DNA from: Barthelona sp. PCE
Lineage: Eukaryota > Metamonada: BaSk clade
Length of the DNA stretch: 64,000 nt
Reading direction: 5' to 3'
NCBI GenBank assembly: GCA_040285745.1
Contig: JAUFOR010000002.1
Span: forward strand, 248,001-312,000
The notes under the pieces were generated by a model, which was given only the letters and a program-made list of their open reading frames with translations, was not told the origin of the DNA and searched no databases. Below are positions 19,126 through 31,200 of the stretch, one piece after another; position 1 is the first letter of the stretch, and each line of letters begins with the position of its first letter. A program made the position numbers and the translations under genes.

Positions 19126-20895
19126 CTAGTCGTGTTTCTGATCAAATGCGTAACAAATGCGGAATATTGCCCACACAGATCTCCTAAAAATCTCAATAAG
19201 ACAAAATACAAGAACAATATACTCATTATCAACACCAAAGGCGTTAGGAATCAGTGAAACAACCCAACAGAATCGTCCACATGCGTCTAAGAAAATAACT
19301 AAGTAATAAACGTAAAACGGGAAGTACAACTTCTTTCTTAATGCATAGCGGACGTTTTCTTCCAAAAGACCCCAATCCTTTCTAACATCCCAGAAAAAAC
19401 AATATATTGCAGCACCTAGGGTAAAGATAAACCAGAAGAATGAATGCGAAGCAAAAAAAGATAAGAAAACTGCTATTGTTGATGTCATATATTTACCAGC
19501 ATTAACTAAGTGACTCTTATCGTGTCTTTCATCATAGAACTTCCGCAAACACTGGAAAAATCGAATTACATAAGGTGACATGGCCATGATAGCTGCAACA
19601 CGTGATTGACTGTTACACATATATGCATTATCGATGTCATTATACATTCCTGTTGAAACAAAGCATATTGAGTATCGTAAATCGATTAGAGGCTTCGATA
19701 GAGAAGTTAATACATCAGCTATGAAGTTATGTTTGAATGCAACTGTTGTAAATGGACTTCCCATACATTGTAATATAACCAATAGTATCCACATCCTTGT
19801 TGAACGGTGAAAGAACCTAAAAGGTAATAGGAGAACAATAAAGAAAAGAATAAACGCTATTGGAGGATAATAATAAAACTTGAGACCAAAGTAAGCTGGT
19901 GCTTCATCCAAGGAAAATAAATCTTTCTGCACACCAGATGTATAAAAATAAAAAGCAAAACATACACAACAGCTCATTGTTCCTGCCAACTTAAAAAGAG
20001 AACTGGGAGATAATGTTTTCGACTGATCAAGTTCGAGAACACTAACATATGGAATGTTATTCTTAATGCAAAAAAATACAATACCACCCCATAACCAAAT
20101 GAGTAAGTTGACAGAGAAAAGAAACCTGAATATCGGAAATACATCAGCAAAGTGTGATAAATGTGTGAAATTGTGTGAAGTTACCACTAACGGATACAAA
20201 ATTATTAACATGACGATGAGAAAACCTATGACAACGCCTAACTTAAAACCATTCAGTGTAAAGAACCTAGGGGCCTTTGAAAGGTCTCTTTTCATTTCTT
20301 TTCTGTTCCCATTTGTAAACTTCTTTGTGTAAACCAACTCCAATTGGGCAATTAATGAATCTACAAAGAGTAGATTAGTTGTCATATCGCTTTCTTCAAC
20401 CGCTTTACGCACCCGATCACTATCAAGCCCGCCTTCCTTCATGCAATCACATAAAAATGTAATAGCATGATAGTTAAGACGACAGAATTCCTTAATGTTC
20501 TCTAAGAACACGTATGCCTCCTTAAATCCGTCCCTGGATAGCTGTTCGTTAATACCCACCCTATGATAATGATGTAACTGCTCGTGTTTAAGTGTTGATG
20601 GAAGAAGAGGCGTATCTTCATCCTCTTCTTCGGAGCTATCTGTGTAGACGTGGTCCAGTTCCGTAATTGCGTTTGTTTTCAACGTATTCATGAAGAAACG
20701 TGATACTCTATTAATTTCATCAAATACCTCTTTCTCAAAAACGTTTATATTAACTGGTTCTGGTTGTTTAAGCATTTTTGCAAAGCGTGAAAACTGGAAG
20801 TACTTCGCTTTCCATTCCAAACGCTTAGAATCGGAATAATATCGCTGAAACTGATTGCCCTTCATCAAATTAATGTGTGCTTGCCTCTTAGGCAT
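19126..20895 (-). CDS. SPX-EXS protein, XPR1/PHO1-like phosphate exporter
   Basis: About 589 residues from the ATG at 20893-20895. The frame is open for 48 more codons upstream but begins there with GTG, and a later ATG at 20863-20865 is also possible. The N-terminal 200 residues resemble an SPX domain (LEWKAKYFQFSRFAKML, then a helical NVFEKEVFDEINRVSRFF segment and a Leu/His-rich helix), which binds inositol pyrophosphates. Several membrane helices follow, then the EXS signature region GSPFTTVAFKHNFIADVLTS, SQSRVAAIMAMSPYVIRFFQCLRKFYD and FFWDVRKDWGLL. XPR1/PHO1 proteins export phosphate across the plasma or Golgi membrane. The very N-terminal lobe of SPX looks shortened, so the exact start is uncertain. 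Confidence 0.82.
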   Translation of the reverse strand: MPKRQAHINLMKGNQFQRYYSDSKRLEWKAKYFQFSRFAKMLKQPEPVNINVFEKEVFDEINRVSRFFMNTLKTNAITELDHVYTDSSEEEDEDTPLLPSTLKHEQLHHYHRVGINEQLSRDGFKEAYVFLENIKEFCRLNYHAITFLCDCMKEGGLDSDRVRKAVEESDMTTNLLFVDSLIAQLELVYTKKFTNGNRKEMKRDLSKAPRFFTLNGFKLGVVIGFLIVMLIILYPLVVTSHNFTHLSHFADVFPIFRFLFSVNLLIWLWGGIVFFCIKNNIPYVSVLELDQSKTLSPSSLFKLAGTMSCCVCFAFYFYTSGVQKDLFSLDEAPAYFGLKFYYYPPIAFILFFIVLLLPFRFFHRSTRMWILLVILQCMGSPFTTVAFKHNFIADVLTSLSKPLIDLRYSICFVSTGMYNDIDNAYMCNSQSRVAAIMAMSPYVIRFFQCLRKFYDERHDKSHLVNAGKYMTSTIAVFLSFFASHSFFWFIFTLGAAIYCFFWDVRKDWGLLEENVRYALRKKLYFPFYVYYLVIFLDACGRFCWVVSLIPNAFGVDNEYIVLVFCLIEIFRRSVWAIFRICYAFDQKHD

Positions 20896-21066
20896 GTTCA
20901 ACTCCAAATGGGGGTTAATTTTGATGATACGTTGACGAACAAAATCGGTCACAACAAAAGTTGTAAGAAGTAAAAAAACTCTATACCAAAATGCTAATTT
21001 ACTATGAGCTAAAATGTGCCCTGTAGGCCATATAAGCACTATTCATGAAATCTAAAATTAAATATC

Positions 21067-22182
21067 TTAATCAAATGGTGGTAGATCTATAGAAAGTGGC
21101 AGATGAACTTTCTTATTAGAGAAAAATGGAATTACTGTGGAATTAATGCAAAATTCACCTCGCTTAACCTCATCAAGATACTGATACATCAACTCCAACA
21201 CTCCAGGTTTCCCATTAGTTTTATGGTATAAAACACTCATAAACATAAGCAACTTTCCTATTATCTCGTTCGTGTCCAACCTGCACTGTTTTGCAAACTC
21301 ATCTGTGGAAATTGAAATAATATCTTCGATGCTGTCTGAATTAGGTGATTTAACACCTATCACAAGCTGTGTGATACCAGCCAGATAAGACTGTGTCCAC
21401 CATTTGATAGCCGTTGGCCTGAAACTCCGATCTGATAATATTCGACCTCTCACTCTGCGAAAATATCGTTCTTGAACAGTTTTAATTTCCACCGTTTGTA
21501 TGTTCTCTTCATCATTTGTATCCAACGCATCAATTTCTGCAGTTAGAATAAAAGAGAACCTACCCATTCGTCGTTTATAGATAATATGCTGTGCCGCTTC
21601 AAATTGAGGAATTCCAATATTACCGTCTTCTTTTGTACAATACAGCTCAAATCTTCGACCTATAAAGTCCCCTAAGTTCTTCCCATAACCTGAACAATCA
21701 AAAGACTTGCAATTTTTCAGCTGTAAAATATTTCCCTTACGTGCAATGAGGAAAAAAGATTGTTTGTCTCTACGATCATTCATAATCAAATCAACAAATT
21801 GTGTGAGAGTACCTCTGTTACATACAATAATGGGTTCTTGATTGTTTTGCGTCTTTAAATAATCATTAATGGTTCTAAAAACATAGCCAAATGAACCTAC
21901 ACAATAGGAACTCGCTCTAGGTACCTTAAAGTATGTGTATCCCTCAACAAAGTCTTTTGTAATGTCACCCAATGGTCTAATGTCTGGACGCATAATCGGA
22001 ATGTCTTCAATTGAGCACTTCCTTGTGTGCATATATGCATTTGGTTCTTTACCGTTCTCGCGTTGGATTTCTATGATATTCATAACTTCCTCAAATGATC
22101 CAATCACCTCAATATCCCCTACATTATTAGAAACACTTCTGTCATAATTTCTGTGTGTTTGATCTATTCGTATAATATCCAT
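21067..22182 (-). CDS. DXO/RAI1-family decapping nuclease
   Basis: A 371-residue protein of the usual family length (about 360-400). The family's active-site motifs occur in order: NRGTLTQF (about 121-128), FDCSGYGKNLGDFIGRRFE (about 161-179), AEIDAL (the E-x-D metal motif, about 214-219), VEIKT (the E-x-K motif, about 231-235), and KWWTQSYLAGI (about 258-268). DXO/RAI1 enzymes remove incomplete or NAD caps from RNA and can degrade the body 5' to 3' with metal ions bound by the E-x-D and E-x-K residues. RAI1 works with the nuclear exonuclease Rat1/XRN2. Nothing here shows whether this copy binds XRN2. It is divergent from the giant dynein-like gene, with start codons about 115 bp apart. Confidence 0.88.
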   Translation of the reverse strand: MDIIRIDQTHRNYDRSVSNNVGDIEVIGSFEEVMNIIEIQRENGKEPNAYMHTRKCSIEDIPIMRPDIRPLGDITKDFVEGYTYFKVPRASSYCVGSFGYVFRTINDYLKTQNNQEPIIVCNRGTLTQFVDLIMNDRRDKQSFFLIARKGNILQLKNCKSFDCSGYGKNLGDFIGRRFELYCTKEDGNIGIPQFEAAQHIIYKRRMGRFSFILTAEIDALDTNDEENIQTVEIKTVQERYFRRVRGRILSDRSFRPTAIKWWTQSYLAGITQLVIGVKSPNSDSIEDIISISTDEFAKQCRLDTNEIIGKLLMFMSVLYHKTNGKPGVLELMYQYLDEVKRGEFCINSTVIPFFSNKKVHLPLSIDLPPFD

Positions 22183-22299
22183 GTCCCTCTAACCAGATTT
22201 AACCCTCGCACAAGTTATAAAAACTTTGTGAAAAGAGAAAGAAATGAAGTGGCACGATATTATAATCTTTACCTTTTTATACATTTTAATGAAACATAA

Positions 22300-25200
22300 A
22301 TGATGCCATCACAGGCTATTTTTAAACCTTTCGGGGATCTATCAACCATTAGTGTTGATTCAGAACTTTGTGGATTTTTTACTGCACAAACTGATTTATC
22401 AGGTATAAATACAACTCCCAGACTCTATTTGGCAGAAATTAGCGAAGGTCACTACATGATTGTGTCTGATCCAACAAATTTGTCAATCTTGTGTACTATC
22501 TTTACATTATCTTTTGATAATGCACCCGTTTCAGTGTTTTTACAATACTCTGAAACATCTGAGCACGATATATTATACACATATGAACCAAATTCACTAA
22601 AGCTGAACCATATGAACTCTCTTCTAAAAGATTTTTTCTTCTTTTCAGAGTTTGTGAACAATGAACAAACTCCATATAATGAAATTTCATTATCATTACT
22701 TTTACATAATTTTCGTAGTCTTTCTGCATTTTCTAAGCACCTAATTCCACTTTTTATCGATGGAATAGACTTTCATTCCAGTTTAGTATCATACGCATTC
22801 ATATTAGTAATGTCCACTACCTTATATGATGTCTTTTTTTCTATTGACTCGGAAAGATTAATTGGAATAGATGATGATACAATAGTGGAATATTTACTTC
22901 TAGCCAAGAAATTTTTCTTTTTTCAGAATACTTTAAAAAAAAAAGAATTCAGTGATTTTCTCAAATATGCCGATAGTGTACAGCGTATTTTCATCACAGA
23001 TGGTATTTTTAGCTTTGAAAAATATAAAGAAGCTTTTAGTCCGGAACGTATGAAGGTATTTATGTTATTTTTTAACGTTTTTCACAATTCAATTTTTAGA
23101 ATACCTTTCTTTTTCAAATTCTTTATTTATGGACTAACAAATTGTGTTGTTTTTCTCTGTAAGTGTATCATTTGCAATAAGTTATGTGATAATGATAATC
23201 AATTTTTATTTTCGTCACTCATGTGCAGTTTCCAACATTTAGCAGCATTACCTCCAATTATTTCCAACATTCGTTTGTTTATTGACAGCTGTTTAGGTCT
23301 GTTACATAAGAGCTCACTTGAATTTCAGCAAATGAAGCACGACAAAGAATTTTCTCTTATTCATGCAGGTTTTTTAGATAAATATATTAGTTATGTAGGT
23401 GAGCAATACATAACCTTTCAGAGTTTGACTAATAGAATAGTATTTTTAGGAAAATATATTGAAACGTTTAGTTTGTATGCTTCTTCAACCAAGTATATAT
23501 TAGCTCATTCTTCAGGATTACTGTCAATACTTAACTTCTCATATCTGTATCAAGTAACAGAAAATATTAAAACTTTAGATGTTCTTTTCTTTTCTTGTCC
23601 TATAAAAGTACTTAAAAAAAAGCTAAAGGTTATTTTAAATTTTATGCGAAGAATGGAGAAATGCTTTGTAGATGGAGTTGAGGAGAGCATTGCCCCCTTC
23701 AATCATCTTCAAAAGTTGCGTATCGTTGGAGGATTGGTTGCAAGTGGTATTTCTAAACCGTTGTTTCTTAAAAGTCTGTTCATGAATCTTGTTGAGAAAT
23801 TAATTTCAAGCTTTTCTTTCAGGCAGTCATACCTGTTTGGTGATCATAACATCAGCAATTTTAGTTTTAGGTCATATACATCTGAATTTTCTAAGATTAT
23901 ACCTTGCGTGATGGAGTACTACAGGTTTACTGAAACTTTCGAATTTTTCCAGTTATTTCACAACAATACTCTCATAAACAAGGACAGATTTAACACAATT
24001 AGTCATTCATACGAAAAATGGTTTCACAGATGCAATGCATTCTTTAATGTGATTCGTACCCAAATCCATCAAGTTATTGAAACGATCATTAATGTAATCA
24101 ATACAAAAGCCCCGATATTTGATTGTGGTGAACATATTTCCAATGATCTCCGGCAATTATTGAATCTCAAATTTGAGCTTCTGCCAATGAATACAATATT
24201 AATAACTAAAAGTTGTATCAATTTGACAATTTTTAGAAATGATAATGTTGAATACTCGGGTGCACAACAATTTATTTTGTTTTACCGAAGATTTCATCAG
24301 TTTTTTTCATCTTTTCAACAAATGATTCACAATGATATATCTACCTTTGATTCAACTGTTTGGAAGTATGTTAAGACGTTCTTTTATGATATATGGACTG
24401 ATTTCCAGCATTTCATTAGAGCACAGACATGGAATCATTTGCCTTCTGCTTTCCAAGAAATTCAAAAATTTGTTATTCCAATGAACCAGTTTCATATCAG
24501 AATTGCAGAAGGTTTTAATACATTTATTAAAATACAATTAAGGTTTTTAAGAGGAAAAAGTTTTCGAGGAAGTACTTCATTATTTACAAGACAGTTTGAT
24601 AATGTTGAAGATACATTCGATCATGTCAAGAACCTAGTTTTATCAGAAGCACCGCGTTTACACGCAGTATTTTTAGAATCATTGGAGTTTATTAAAGATT
24701 CGATGTTGAGAACGAAAACATTAAAAATTATCAGTTTGCATTTTTTCCTTTTGAGACGTTTAGTGATAGGTCTAAAAATGTATTACATTCAATTGTTTAC
24801 TGCTTTAAAGAATGAAATTGTTGAGTTCCAAGACAAATGTAATGAGAATATGAACAACGGTCTTTTTAAACGGAGTAGTTTAAGCTATAATTATACTGAT
24901 ATGTGTCAGAGCGATATATCTTCTGTACCTTACATGCTTGTTCGGATTGTTCGAGTTTACCTTACGTTTTATCAGCAGTTCAAAAAATTATGCAAAGAGC
25001 AATTATCTTTAAATTCTGAAGTGCTAAAAGCAATGGATAATCTTTTGTTTGAAGGAGAATTATTTGCGTGTATTCTAACCCTATATGGTTCTTTAGAGCG
25101 CAAAATGGAATATGAAAATACCTTACTTGATGCTCACAGAAAAGAATTTGACAAGATCGTTTTGAGAAAGTATAACACCGATGTTAGTTTAGAAAAAAAC

Positions 25201-28200
25201 ACAGAACTTTCATTTCCTTCATACTCATCCTTCAAAAAGAGTGCAGAGCATTATTTTACAATATCTAATCTTTTTGCAATTACTGAAGAAGAACTCAATA
25301 TAGCATTAGAAGATATCTTTAGATTTTTATTTAATAACGTATTACAAACGAGCAGAACTGTGGCTGATGAGATTTTATTTGATTATGTTTTTCTAAACTT
25401 TAAACTTTTTGTTAATTGCTATCAGACTTTTCAGTCCCCCTCTTCTCTTGATACTTTACTCCCAAGCATCTTTACAATCAATGCTTTTAGGGAGATAAAC
25501 AATAGTGAAAAGACAGTTAAGTTGAAAGATTGGTTGGAGAAAATTGAAGAAAATGATTTGTTACCAATTTGGTTTCCTTTTCATGATAGTATGTGGTTTG
25601 ATGAAGATGTTTTTGAAAGGATAATCATTCAGCTGTATATCAATCACGGTAGTGAAAAAGTTTCTAAAAGTCAATTTGGTAAAATTCTTTCTAATTTGTT
25701 CATTGATATGTTTAGTTCAAGTATTCAAACTAGTTTCAGTTCAATTGTTTACGTCTGCTTCAAGTTAATTTTTGTTGGACATCACAATTTTTATATGCAA
25801 GTAAGTAAGTTTATTTCCGATAATATTATTGTTTGTTCAAGATTTATCGAAAAACACCTTTTTTCTCATATGAAGAAGGCTGAAAAGTTGAGAAAAAAAT
25901 TTTTTAATGCAAAAATGGAGTTAAGAACTGTTAATAGAGGAATTTTTCTGAGTTCGATCCGAGAACCCGTCTTTGAAGATACAAAACTTGTGTCTTATGT
26001 TCGTAGTTCGTTTGGCTATTTGGTGAGCATCCTGGACCAACTTCGAATGTGCATTAGTGACCTGTGTAACTACAATATTCTTGCATTGGAGTTTATCAAT
26101 GCAGATTTTCGGTGTGAGGAGTTCATTACTGAGTTCAAAACATTTGCAACTGATAATTATAATAATATTTTTAACTTTTTGAAGAGATTTAATAAGTTTG
26201 TAAGTATTCTCCACATGCCCGTTTTTGCCTCAGAAACGAAAGATCATATTAAACATCTATCTAAACTTTGGAGTGAAAGCAAATCCACTTGTTCATGGCG
26301 ACATCAACCCAATTGTCCCATTTGTAGTTACATAAATATATTTGCTTCTTTTTGTGTTACTTTAGAAGAGATCATTCAGCTAGAACCAATGGAACAAACC
26401 CAAGAGCTATATTTACATCATAGCATTTGTGTATTACTGGATTTAAAATGTCAAGGATCTCATTTAACATGTGTTAAACTGTTTTGCATATATTTCTATG
26501 ATAAGGCTATGTTAACAGAAACTATTGAATGGTTTGAAAAGGAACGTGCTTTAAGTAACGAATGTCATATTTTGGAAGAAACCCTTTGCTCAATTCATCT
26601 GCCATTGTACACGATATCAGATAAGCTATATTTGCTTAATCCACATCATATTTTTGACTTTTGCAAAGAGTTTTCTTCTCGTGCACAAGTTTTGAATGAT
26701 GAATTTTTATCATTTCAATCAAAAGTCACCAGTCCAATTCTTCAAAGTTACATAGCATTGAATTTTAATGGTACATTACTACATCGAATATATGCTCGTG
26801 TGGAGCTTCTTCAGCGGTTCATTGGTTCTTTAATTCTTTTCAAGAGCATTCAAGATTATATTGTAATGTATTATCAATACATCACTGCTACCAAGTTCTT
26901 TATGGACTATTCAATTGATCCAGAGTTATTTCAGCAACTACAGGAAGAAATAGATGCATGGAACAGGTATATTGCCAAATGTATCATGACTGTACATGAA
27001 ACTTTTGAGATTTTTCATGGATCTTCACAAATGCACTTAGAAATGTTCGAAATCAATTATTTGTATATCCTAAGATCGATGAACCCCAAAGGAACCGTGA
27101 CTCTCATGAATATTCTTGGAAAATGGGATGGCTTTGAATATGAGCAAAATTTTGTAATGCATAAGTCTTTTGAGGAATGGTCATCAGATTTGTCGTTGTA
27201 TATTGAAAAATGTCTGAGTGTTATACACCCTCTTTCTGCTCAGTTCAAGATTATTCATCTGTTTCGAAATCGAGACGCTCTCCTCATCTATAGTTCATTG
27301 GTTTACGGTCTGACACTTCAGAAATGTTTGCTATCAACGTACATAAACCAGCATTTTATATTGGGACGATTTGCACCCGAAATTCATCATTTTAAAACAT
27401 CACGTAATACAATTAACGGATGTTATAACATATCCGGTGAGCTTCTGAAGTTTACCAAGCCTGTGTCTGATTTTGTTCATTTTAACGTGGATAATCCTCA
27501 ATCTAGCCTTAGTTTGCACGAAAAACTACTGTCTAATATTAATGATAGCATGCTCGATTGCTATCGCTCATTATCTTCCATTGATGTAACTAACTTACAC
27601 TATCATTATATATCTGGTGATTTCAAGCATATTCCTTCTCTTTTAGTTTTCTATAAGATTTTTGTTTATGCTACAAATATTTTTGAAACAGTTGAACAAT
27701 TTATCAATACCGATCGGACAATGTTTGAATCAATTATAACAGAATTTATTGTTCTTTTCCAAGATTTGTATGAAAATTTTGTTCACTCAATTTTCTTACA
27801 CATTTCAACAGCTGTTGGGCAATCTGATGTCTATCACTGCTTAAGGGTCATTGTGTTTGCATTACTCATGCAGATTGAGTTTGCTAAGCTGTGTATTCAA
27901 GCGGATAATGATGAAGATTTGGAAAAGGTAATGCAGAGCGGAATTTTTTGCTACGATTGTTTCGCTAAAAATAATTCTAACATTTACATAAGGCCTGAAA
28001 TCTCTGATCTATTCACAACAACTGGCGAATGTGAGTCAATATATGTGTCCTGTGGTAGACTTGTTTATGTACAATCAAAGCTAGATTTTGTTCCTCCATT
28101 CCACTCTTCTCACTGCTTCCATACAATCCCTATGGCACAAGACACTCGCATTCTTAAGGAGTTGTGTACCTGTCAGTCGTGCGACGATTTTTTTCTTGCT

Positions 28201-31200
28201 TTGTCGGGAAATAGTATCACTCATCAACTTAGCACGTTGCAATTCTTTTCATTCATCATAGGCAAACGTAACATCATCATGGAATTACGAAGTGATACAT
28301 CCTTCATCAATTTCTGCAACAGTATTGTTTTTGCTTTAAAGTCAGACTGTATGTTGTTTATAACTACATTTGACAATGGATTTCAGCAGAAGCACGAACA
28401 ATTCCTCATTGAATTGGTACATAATTTGCGTAAATGTATTGCTACCAACAACCATCAAGTTAAAGTACCAACATTTCCACACATATTTGATTCAAAGCAC
28501 GTAGCAGACGATGATCCATGCCACATTCAATTCAGTGAGACAAGTGCCATCGTCTTTGTAACGCATCCTATACATAGCATAACACGTTACCTACCTTTTT
28601 CATCTACAGTTCGGATTATTCACTGGAATGCTTCTGTAGATGTATTTAGAACAAAACTAGTATTTGCATTTGTTGGGTTTGAGACATTGGATAACATATG
28701 TTTTATTTTGACACAGTACATTAAAAGTTTTAGGGATATTTTCAATATTTCTCTGCCTTTATTCTTCCATCAAGCGATTTCTATGCTGTATGTTGAGCTA
28801 CACCATGCGCATTCCAAGAACGAGGATGCATTATACGATAGATTGCAACTATTATCATCTGTATTATACTTTATCTGCAAACTTTTTGTTAACTCAACAC
28901 ATTATCCAATGTTCCATATGGATACGACAAATGGTGAGTTTGAAAAACATACTGACATTAACGTTTTTAATACATTTCATGAGAGTTTTTTTAAATCTAT
29001 ACCTATCGTTGATATTTCTATTTTCTCCAAAATATTCCCAGTCTTTACTCCTGTGCATGACAGCTTAAAAGATTTAAAACATGGAGTTTTGTATGAGATC
29101 GATGTTAAGATTAAGGAATTTCTTTTAAGCAAGTTCAATATTGATTTCTTTTTCGAACACTATGTTGCATTGATACGAGAAATGTTTTTGATGAGTTTCT
29201 TCATGCCAGTATTATTTTTCTTCGTTAATAACAGCTGCTTTAATGTTGAAACACTCAATATTATTGAAGAACTTTACAGTCACTACCTACCTTCTGCAAC
29301 TATTTGTTTTGATATTAAAGACATCAATGATCCCGATTTCCCTACAAATTATATGAACAAATGCGACAGTATGCCGCTCTATCTCATTATGTACGATCAA
29401 ATGTTTTTTGCAAATCGCTTAAGCAACAGCTCTGGTTCTCTTTTTAGCGGCTCTGCAAATAATAGTGTTGGGACGTTTGTATCTGCTTCCGTTACATCTG
29501 GCGGCCGTTTCAGTTATTTGACGCGTGGTTATGGACAAAAACCTGCTGTGTTTCTCGTAGAATCAAGGGAACCAGTTGAAACTCGCCTAATCCAACATAA
29601 ATTCATTGAGAAACATGACGTTCATCACATAAACGGAGATACCTATCGGGGACCAATCAAGTTGTTGCCTGGTATTTTTATTAACGAATTGTCAAACTTA
29701 GAAACCAACATTAAATCACTTCTAAACACAATGCATATGTTTTTCGACAACGCTTTATCTCAAGAAATGTACTCGAAGGTTGAGCGTGTGCTTTTAGATT
29801 CATTGACGGTATTAAATGAATCTAGTAATGCTCCTGTTGATGGAACTGTGTTAAGGAGAATAGTATTCAGAAATAGAATTCATCTTTCACTTGATACTTT
29901 TTTCTATTTTCTTTGCGGTGTACTAACAACCTTTTTTAAACAACGTACTTCTGAAAACAATGTGTTAGACTTATTTTTTAATAATGCATTAATGTTAGCT
30001 CTGTTTGTTATGTTGGACCAAGATTTTTCTATTGGAGTTGAGAGAATTCATGCGCTTCTTAATGTTCACTTTGAAAAATCTCTCACAAATATAGTTCTTA
30101 ACTCTGTCATTTATGAATACTATTTATCATGTTCAACTGGTTTTTTTGTCTCATCTACACCAATATGTCTCGAAATTCTTGCTGTTGAAGTGAATAATAT
30201 GCCTTTATACGATTTGTTTCTTATTAATCCGTGTATGCTCTTCATTGAATGGTATTTACGGTGCATATTCTTCGGTGCAGAGCATGCGTTTGGGAAGTAT
30301 GTACATTGTGAGCTTAGCATTCAATCTCCACTAAAACCCAACAGTATTATTGATCTGTTACTAAGAAAGGATCAAACTTCTCACCCTATGTATAGCCTGA
30401 ATATTAGTGAGGTTCAAAAACAGCATTTTTTGCAAGATGATTTTTGCTTTGATGAAAACCATATATTGTTTGTTAATTCCTCTTCTTGTCAATTCAGTTC
30501 GTTGTATCGAAACCGGTGTATTATCATCAAAATAGATAAGTTATTACGTAAGGATTATGTTACGGCATTTATGACAACAATTTTGGATAAACGTTATATT
30601 CTTCAGAAGAGTCCAATTACCAAACACGTTATTTCTTTCTTCTCTTATGCAATTATTCAACTTTACAAAGCTTCTGTGAAGGTTGGCGTAGATTTACTTG
30701 TTCACTTTTTTATTTCTTTAGAGAAAATGTTGAATTCAAAGCTGCCAAATTATAATTGTTTGCGTATTTTTCACACATGTCTTGTTTTTGAACTTTGGAA
30801 TTTTCCCTTTAGAGACGATGTTATTGAAGATGCAATTGAGCATAGCCCCATTTGCCTGGGTGATGAGTTCATGATTTGCATAAATATTGATGTGAACAGT
30901 AATTTTGATGATAAATCGGATCGAAACAATTCAGTCATATCATTGTCTGATTTTTCTGCATATTGTGAACGTCTAGGTGGTATTTTTAAATCATTAAAGA
31001 ACAGTAATAATAACTTTCCTAAAGAGCTTTATAGAAGTTTATTTGCTTATGAATACGGCATCAACAAGCATCCTTTTGTTGTTGTTATGACTGAGTCAGA
31101 GAATTCATCATCACTTAACTCTCACTCCATTGTACTCCTTCCTATTCTTCTTCATAGCTTAACGATCCTTCAATACGATCGTCTTGTATATGATTTCTCC

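Noticed and set aside
20896-21039. Upstream extension of the SPX-EXS protein by 48 residues
   Set aside because: The extended frame begins with GTG, its sequence is hydrophobic and unlike an SPX N-terminus, and an ATG follows at 20895.
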